From Capnocytophaga cynodegmi DSM 19736 (lineage in GTDB: Bacteria; Bacteroidota; Bacteroidia; Flavobacteriales; Flavobacteriaceae): 47,496 nt of DNA. The notes beneath the pieces were generated by a model that had not been told where the DNA came from, searched no databases, and saw nothing but the letters and a program-made list of their open reading frames with translations. A program made the translations under genes and the position numbers. The DNA lies in the NCBI RefSeq assembly GCF_000379185.1, contig NZ_KB900705.1:1-47496 (forward strand). The letters are read 5' to 3'. Within the stretch, counting starts at the first letter, position 1. Each line of letters starts with the position of its first letter. This document shows, one piece after another, positions 42,453 through 47,496 of this stretch.

Positions 42453-43319
42453 ATGAAACGCTTTTCTACATTTAACCGAAACCAACAGATAGGGATTATT
42501 TTTCTGATTATCATTATTTTTATCTTGCAAATTATGTATTTCGTTGTTGATTTTTCGGAAGATAAAATTGATGTTCAACAAGAGCAATTAGCGGAATTAA
42601 ACAAGGAGCTGGATTCATTAAGGAAAATTGCACTACAACCAAAAAAAGATACTATTTATCCTTTCAACCCTAATTTTATAACTGATTATAAGGGATTTAC
42701 TTTAGGAATGAAACCTGAGGAAATTGATAGGTTATTGGCTTTTCGTAGGCAAAATAAGTTTGTAAATTCGGCGAAAGAATTTCAGGAAGTTACCAAGATT
42801 TCGGATAGTCTACTTTTAAAAATTTCTCCTTATTTTAAATTTCCTGATTGGGTAAACAAATCAAAACCAGTTGAAAAGAAGAGTGTTAAACAAGAAATTG
42901 TACACCAGAAAGTAAATATCAAAAAAGATGTGAACTTAGCTTCTAAGGAAGATTTTATGAAAATATATGGCATTGGAGATATTCTTTCCGATCGAATTTT
43001 AAAATACAGAAAAAAATTACAAGGATTTAGTGAAATTATGCAAGTTTCCGAAGTATATGGATTAGATACTGAAGTTTTCAATCGTGTTGCAGAACAATTT
43101 GAGGTAAAGACCTTACCAAATATTCAGAAAAAGAACCTTAACGAGTTAAATATGTATGAATTAGCTAAAATTCCATACATTAAGTTTGATGAAGCTAAAA
43201 AGATTGTTGCTCTTCGTCTGGAATTAGTAAAAATTAAAAATTTTGATGAACTTTTGAAAATAAATGAATTTAATCAGGAAAAAATAAGAAAAATACAAAT
43301 GTATTTGTATATTGATTAA
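42453..43319 (+). CDS. Helix-hairpin-helix protein, ComEA-like
   Basis: Predicted 288-residue protein with one N-terminal membrane helix (IGIIFLIIIIFILQIMYFVV), so the rest faces the periplasm or cytoplasm depending on topology. It carries three HhH-type regions: about 75-105 (FITDYKGFTLGMKPEEIDRL), about 163-205 (NLASKEDFMKIYGIGDILSD) and about 225-270 (NLNELNMYELAKIPYIKFDE). The second resembles ComEA, a DNA receptor for uptake. DNA binding is inferred from the motif only; no competence genes are adjacent. Confidence 0.85.
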   Translation: MKRFSTFNRNQQIGIIFLIIIIFILQIMYFVVDFSEDKIDVQQEQLAELNKELDSLRKIALQPKKDTIYPFNPNFITDYKGFTLGMKPEEIDRLLAFRRQNKFVNSAKEFQEVTKISDSLLLKISPYFKFPDWVNKSKPVEKKSVKQEIVHQKVNIKKDVNLASKEDFMKIYGIGDILSDRILKYRKKLQGFSEIMQVSEVYGLDTEVFNRVAEQFEVKTLPNIQKKNLNELNMYELAKIPYIKFDEAKKIVALRLELVKIKNFDELLKINEFNQEKIRKIQMYLYID

Positions 43320-43331
43320 TCATAATTTATT

Positions 43332-43361
43332 TTGTAAAATCAAATATTTTTCGTAAAATTG
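43332..43361 (+). promoter_or_regulatory. Putative acyl-CoA dehydrogenase promoter
   Basis: TTG at 43332-43334, 19 nt, TAAAATTG at 43354-43361 (one mismatch). Supports ATG 43406 over an in-frame TTG at 43370. Confidence 0.5.
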
Positions 43362-43405
43362 CAAACTTTTTGCGTAGAGATTTTATAACTAAAGTAGGAT
43401 TAGAA

Positions 43406-44548
43406 ATGGATTTTAGCTATTCTGAAACACAAAAAATGATAGCCGAGGTGGCGAGAGATTTCTCTGAAAAATATATTCGTCCTAATATTATGAAATGGGA
43501 TGAAAGTCAGGAATTTCCAATAGAAGTATTCAAAAAAGCTGGTGAAATGGGCTTTATGGGAGTTTTGGTGCCTGAAGTTTACGGAGGATTAGGTTTAAAT
43601 TATCACGATTACATAACTATTATTGAGGAAATTTCAAAAGTAGATCCTTCCATAGGATTGTCAATTGCAGCACATAATTCATTGTGTACCAATCATATTT
43701 TTGAATTTGGAAATGAAGAACAAAAGAAAAAATGGTTGCCAAAATTGGCTTCAGGTCAGTGGATAGGTGCTTGGGCAATTACCGAACATAACACTGGGTC
43801 AGATTCAGGTGGAATGGCAACAACCGCTGTGAAAGATGGAGATTTTTGGATTTTGAATGGAGCAAAAAACTTCACAACACACGGAAAATCAGGAGATATT
43901 GCAGTGGTTATAGCTCGAACAGGAGAGAAAGGAGATAAACACGGAATTTCAGCTTTTGCTGTGGAACGAGGTACAGAAGGTTTCACCAGTGGAAAAAAAG
44001 AAAATAAATTAGGAATGAGAGCCAGTGAAACTGCTGAAATGATTTTTCAGAATTGCCGAATTCCTGCTGAAAATCTGTTAGGCGAAGTAGGAGAGGGCTT
44101 CATTCAGGCGATGAAAATATTAGATGGCGGTAGAGTTTCTATTGGTGCATTAGCTTTAGGTATAGCAAAAGGTGCTTATGAGGCATCGGTTAAGTATGCA
44201 AAGGAGCGTACACAATTTGAAAAAAGATTAATTGATTTTCAGTCAATTGCCTTTAAATTGGCAGATATGGCAACTGAAATAGAAGCCTCAGAACTTCTAC
44301 TCCATAAGGCAGCGTATTTGAAAAATAATAAAGAGAAAGTGACTCAAGCAGGGGCGATGGCGAAAATGTACGCCTCAGAAGTTTGTGTAAAGGTTGCTAC
44401 AGAAGCTATTCAGATTCACGGTGGATACGGATATACAAAAGATTTCCCAGTTGAAAAATTCTTCCGAGATTCAAAACTTTGTACTATTGGAGAAGGAACT
44501 ACTGAAATTCAGAAATTGGTTATCAGTAGACATATCGATAAAGGATAG
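43406..44548 (+). CDS. Acyl-CoA dehydrogenase (short-chain type)
   Basis: Predicted 380-residue FAD enzyme oxidising acyl-CoA to enoyl-CoA. N-terminal helical domain starts MDFSYSETQKMIAEVARDF; the flavin-binding segment is WAITEHNTGSDSG; signature 2 is IHGGYGYTKDFPVEKFFRD followed by GEGTTEIQ, whose Glu is the catalytic base of short-chain/butyryl-CoA enzymes. The chain length of the substrate is inferred. The 43370 TTG start is rejected because it overlaps the expected transcription start. Confidence 0.95.
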   Translation: MDFSYSETQKMIAEVARDFSEKYIRPNIMKWDESQEFPIEVFKKAGEMGFMGVLVPEVYGGLGLNYHDYITIIEEISKVDPSIGLSIAAHNSLCTNHIFEFGNEEQKKKWLPKLASGQWIGAWAITEHNTGSDSGGMATTAVKDGDFWILNGAKNFTTHGKSGDIAVVIARTGEKGDKHGISAFAVERGTEGFTSGKKENKLGMRASETAEMIFQNCRIPAENLLGEVGEGFIQAMKILDGGRVSIGALALGIAKGAYEASVKYAKERTQFEKRLIDFQSIAFKLADMATEIEASELLLHKAAYLKNNKEKVTQAGAMAKMYASEVCVKVATEAIQIHGGYGYTKDFPVEKFFRDSKLCTIGEGTTEIQKLVISRHIDKG

Positions 44549-44567
44549 ATTTTTAGTTGATTATATT

Positions 44568-44610
44568 ATAAAAGGAAGTTTTAAACATTTGGTTTAAAAC
44601 CTCCTTTTAT
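44568..44610. terminator. Bidirectional terminator between acyl-CoA dehydrogenase and purE
   Basis: Long stem of 9 bp (ATAAAAGGA/TCCTTTTAT) and 8 bp (GTTTTAAA/TTTAAAAC) separated by one A-C mismatch, 7-nt loop. Confidence 0.8.
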
Positions 44611-44628
44611 AGTTTTACAAGAATTTTA

Positions 44629-45108
44629 CTACTTCAACGTTTCCGCTGATTTTAACACAGCTTGTTTTAATTCTTCTTTATAAGCTATGATTTTTTCTAA
44701 AACGTTAGGTTGTTGTGCCGCAATGATTTGTGCGGCTAAAATACCTGCATTTTTTCCTCCATTTAAAGCAACTGTCGCTACAGGAACACCTCCTGGCATT
44801 TGTAAAATGGAAAGTACTGAATCCCAACCATCTATCGAATTACTACTTTTTACAGGAACGCCAATTACAGGCAAGGGCGACATCGAAGCCACCATTCCAG
44901 GTAAATGAGCCGCTCCACCCGCTCCAGCAATAATCACAGAAAACCCTCTTTTATGTGCGTTGGTACTGAAATCCATTAGTTTTTCGGGAGTACGATGTGC
45001 AGAAACGATGTCTACAAATACTTCAATATCAAATGATTCTAAAATAGTAATGGCTTCTTGCATTACAGGCAGGTCGCTTTTACTTCCCATCACAACGGCT
45101 ACTTTCAT
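44629..45108 (-). CDS. purE: 5-(carboxyamino)imidazole ribonucleotide mutase PurE
   Basis: Predicted 159-residue class I PurE converting N5-CAIR to CAIR in purine synthesis. Motifs: VVMGSKSDLPVM at the N-terminus, VSAHRTPEKL with the catalytic His, and IIAGAGGAAHLPGMVAS. No purK is adjacent. It lies 37 nt after the GH84 gene on the same strand and may be partly read from it; no own -7 box was identified. Confidence 0.97.
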   Translation of the reverse strand: MKVAVVMGSKSDLPVMQEAITILESFDIEVFVDIVSAHRTPEKLMDFSTNAHKRGFSVIIAGAGGAAHLPGMVASMSPLPVIGVPVKSSNSIDGWDSVLSILQMPGGVPVATVALNGGKNAGILAAQIIAAQQPNVLEKIIAYKEELKQAVLKSAETLK

Positions 45109-45145
45109 TGATCTTTTTGGTTTTATTGTATTGATTTTTAATTTG

Positions 45146-47329
45146 TTATTCTTCTGTTACTTCAAATTGTTTTAGTTGAATGTCATACGTTTGTTTGGAA
45201 TCGTTGATGAAACGTACAAATTTCACATTTTCAAGAGTTTGAGAACTTTCCCAGCGTGATTTTTTGAATGTTCCATTTACGGATTTCCATTGATTTCCAT
45301 CTGCTGAAATTTGAATTTTACCTTTACTAATTCTTGTTTCTTCCCCAAAATCAATGATAACAGATTTTAAGGTAACTATTTTTTCAAATTCAATACCTAA
45401 AAAGTCATTGGTTTTTAGTGAGATATATTCCAAAGCGGGAGATATTCGTAAAACGTTTGCTTTTTGCCCAAGTGGTTGATTTTCCAATTGTTTTATATTG
45501 GTAATCAATGTATTCGGATTGAAGTTGAGAGAAAGTTTCAAATTTTCTCCTGTTTCCGTATTGAATTTAGTAATGTTATATTTAAGTAATTGATTTAAAA
45601 GAGGTTCTACTACTAAAGTTGCTGTTTTTACACCAGGTTGATACGGATTTTGGTTGTAATTTTGGTCAGTTTCAAACATTTGTTTTTGTAAATTTTGAAC
45701 ATTTGTATAAGCTGACTTAAATTGTTGGTAATCTTTGTTTTTCAATGAATTATACATTTTCATTACAGAAACTCCCGTTTTTCCTACTAATTGAAATTGT
45801 AACAACCAAGGATGTAATTCTTCAGTAAGATACTTATTTTCAGAAGTTTTTAAAAGCTGCTCGGAAGCCCAAACCATTTTCTCAAACTCTTCGGTAACAG
45901 ATTGGGTTTCAGGATTGTGTAATGCTTCCAAATTCTTTAAGAAATTTTCTGCAATAAGCTTAAATTCAACAGATTCCTCTCTTCTATAACGATGCCCATT
46001 CGCTCCCAAATCCGAATTATGTTTTGCGAAAGTGAGCAGTGCTTCCTTGTTTTGGGGCATCATTTCGGCAATGGCATTTTTCCAAGCCGTGTCCGAATTG
46101 TATTTTTCTAAATTCCAAGTATAGTCGGCAACTCCGTAAATGGCTATTTTTGAGGCTTCTGGGTGTTCCATAGGATTGGAAACGAAGCCTGACATATCGT
46201 TTTTAATATCAGAAGTATTTCCGTAAGCAGGTCCTAAAAGCATATGGTTTCGCACGTAATCCGATACAGGGAAATTCCACCAAATGTAGGCTTTTCGTTT
46301 GATTTTGGCGTTAATCCATTGCATTGTGGGCTTGTCAATATCTGCAACTACGGTGTTTCCTGTCCACATAATTTCGATGGAAGGGTGGAGGGTTTCGCCC
46401 AATGTTTCCAAATAGCGTTTTTCAGGATTTGACCAAGCTTTGTTGTATTCTGTCGGACACATAATCAGCGGATTAACATCTTTTTTCTGAGCAACGAACT
46501 CATTGTGAAGAAAGTTGAGTAATTCGGCTTGTTTTTGCGGATTGGTGCCTTCGCCCGAAATATCGTCAAAGAAAACAGCAAATGCCCGAACGCCCAAATG
46601 GTACATTTTTTCAAATTTTTTGAGTAAATTTTGTCGGTCTTCTTCATTCCAGCGAATATCTTTTCCTGGGTGAATTGCCCAAACGAAATCTACATAATTT
46701 TCATTGGATTTTTGTACTAACTCTTTGATTTGTAAGGCTTCTTTTCCAGGATAAGGCAATCGCCAGTTTGGAGAGCTATGATAAGGGTCATCTTTAGGAC
46801 CATAGATATAGGTGTTGAGTTTGTGTTTTCCGTAGAATTCAATTTGTCGAATGCGTTTTTCGTGACTCCAAGGGGTGCCGTAAAAGCCTTCTACTACACC
46901 TCGATTGGGTAAATCGGGATAGTCAATGATTTCTCCCAGTGGAAGTTCAGGTTTTGAAAGAAGTTGCTCCAACGTCCGAAGTCCGTAGTATGTTCCTCTG
47001 GAGTCGCTACCTATTACGTAAATGTTGTTTTTTTCGATTCGCAGATAATATCCTTCTTTTTTATGAGGAATTTTTGAGGCGAATTTCTTTGCCGATTTTG
47101 AATTTTTATCAGTAATGTAAACATTCATTACGTGTTTTTTGCCTTTTCTCTCTGAAAGAATTTCTTTTAATAAAGAAGTTTGTGAGAAAATATTCTTAGT
47201 TTTCAATTCAAAATGAGTAGGTGTAACAAAATGACCTTCAGTGATAAATTGCTGAGGAGTAGGACTAATTGTTTGTCCTTTTACGTTAATAGATACAGCA
47301 AATAGCAGAATTAAAAATAAATTTTTCAT
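45146..47329 (-). CDS. Secreted GH84 beta-N-acetylglucosaminidase
   Basis: Predicted 727-residue glycosidase. A signal peptide (MKNLFLILLFAVSINVKGQ) precedes an N-terminal alpha/beta domain, then the GH84 barrel starting at RGVVEGFYGTPWSHEKRIRQI; the catalytic Asp pair is in FAVFFDDISGEG. A C-terminal beta-sandwich (about 600-725, LKSVIIDFGEETRISKGKIQIS) resembles a carbohydrate-binding F5/8-type module. It should release terminal GlcNAc from host glycans or glycoproteins, fitting a mucosal or oral lifestyle. Family members in gut Bacteroides act on O-GlcNAc analogues. No SusC/D pair is adjacent. Confidence 0.93.
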   Translation of the reverse strand: MKNLFLILLFAVSINVKGQTISPTPQQFITEGHFVTPTHFELKTKNIFSQTSLLKEILSERKGKKHVMNVYITDKNSKSAKKFASKIPHKKEGYYLRIEKNNIYVIGSDSRGTYYGLRTLEQLLSKPELPLGEIIDYPDLPNRGVVEGFYGTPWSHEKRIRQIEFYGKHKLNTYIYGPKDDPYHSSPNWRLPYPGKEALQIKELVQKSNENYVDFVWAIHPGKDIRWNEEDRQNLLKKFEKMYHLGVRAFAVFFDDISGEGTNPQKQAELLNFLHNEFVAQKKDVNPLIMCPTEYNKAWSNPEKRYLETLGETLHPSIEIMWTGNTVVADIDKPTMQWINAKIKRKAYIWWNFPVSDYVRNHMLLGPAYGNTSDIKNDMSGFVSNPMEHPEASKIAIYGVADYTWNLEKYNSDTAWKNAIAEMMPQNKEALLTFAKHNSDLGANGHRYRREESVEFKLIAENFLKNLEALHNPETQSVTEEFEKMVWASEQLLKTSENKYLTEELHPWLLQFQLVGKTGVSVMKMYNSLKNKDYQQFKSAYTNVQNLQKQMFETDQNYNQNPYQPGVKTATLVVEPLLNQLLKYNITKFNTETGENLKLSLNFNPNTLITNIKQLENQPLGQKANVLRISPALEYISLKTNDFLGIEFEKIVTLKSVIIDFGEETRISKGKIQISADGNQWKSVNGTFKKSRWESSQTLENVKFVRFINDSKQTYDIQLKQFEVTEE

Positions 47330-47355
47330 TTGAAAATGAATTAAAGTTCGCTTTA

Positions 47356-47385
47356 CAAAAGTATGATTTTTAGTGTGAATTTCAA
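47356..47385 (-). promoter_or_regulatory. GH84 gene promoter
   Basis: On the minus strand TTG at 47385-47383, 19 nt, TACTTTTG at 47363-47356: full consensus, 26 nt before the ATG. Confidence 0.7.
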
Positions 47386-47496
47386 AGAAATAAAATTTTT
47401 AAAAATCAATAGAGAAAAATTTTAAATTTTAACTTATAATTACAAGTATTTATTAATCAATATTTTGTGTTTTTATACTTAAAAAAATATTAAAAA

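Noticed and set aside
44629-47329. Polysaccharide utilisation locus around the GH84 enzyme
   Set aside because: No SusC/SusD pair, regulator or second glycosidase is present; purE is the only same-strand neighbour.

Overview
The window is AT-rich chromosomal DNA from a member of the Bacteroidota, class Flavobacteriia. Gene families and gene order fit Capnocytophaga best (genus inferred, not proven). Evidence: many genes have a close match to the Bacteroidota sigma-factor promoter (TTG, 19-21 nt, then TAnnTTTG) in front of them; NusB, DnaX, LepB, LolA and the nrfHA-resB-ccsA set have typical Bacteroidota architecture; and a CRISPR array with 47-nt repeats and 30-nt spacers, as in type II-C loci of this phylum, lies at the left edge. 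No rRNA, tRNA, insertion sequence or prophage was recognised.

Layout. 1-0.7 kb: end of a CRISPR array (4 repeats), a small membrane protein, and a lone degenerate repeat. 0.8-8 kb (+): recO, a dihydroorotase homologue lacking its metal-binding His motif, an esterase, a voltage-gated-type K+ channel with a zinc ribbon, miaA, mscL, a CbpA/CbpM chaperone pair and a thioredoxin-like protein. 8-15.4 kb (-): ftsK, lolA, an LptF/LptG permease and lpxB (envelope lipid and lipoprotein transport), plus tpx and a YitT-type membrane protein. 15.6-27.5 kb (+): nusB-yajC, yraN, a possibly self-regulated HTH/ACT-like protein, gltX-lgt-DUF192-idi, dnaX (interrupted by a frame change at a run of ten A), lepB, wbqC-like, lpxD-like and ftsE. 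27.7-31 kb: a 21-bp tandem repeat array directly in front of an unrecognised helical protein, an M23 peptidase and ridA. 31-33.3 kb (-): TonB-C-like lipoprotein, ruvC, hemW. 33.5-36.4 kb (+): pyrH-frr, nhaA. 36.5-42.3 kb: an outer-membrane porin divergent from a nitrite-ammonification and cytochrome c maturation cluster (nrfH, nrfA, resB, ccsA). 42.4-47.3 kb: a helix-hairpin-helix protein, an acyl-CoA dehydrogenase, purE and a secreted GH84 hexosaminidase.

Most of this is conserved core genome. The points most worth a second look are: (1) each CRISPR repeat carries a complete promoter-like signal on the minus strand, as in Neisseria-type II-C arrays; (2) the degenerate repeat at 671-717 keeps exactly that signal while losing other bases, and sits upstream of a small membrane gene; (3) dnaX needs slippage at A10 to make full-length tau, and its promoter is so close to the ATG that the mRNA may be leaderless; (4) the 21-bp repeat array; (5) a palindrome covering the promoter of the HTH/ACT-like gene. 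I found no convincing multi-gene system of a wholly unknown type.
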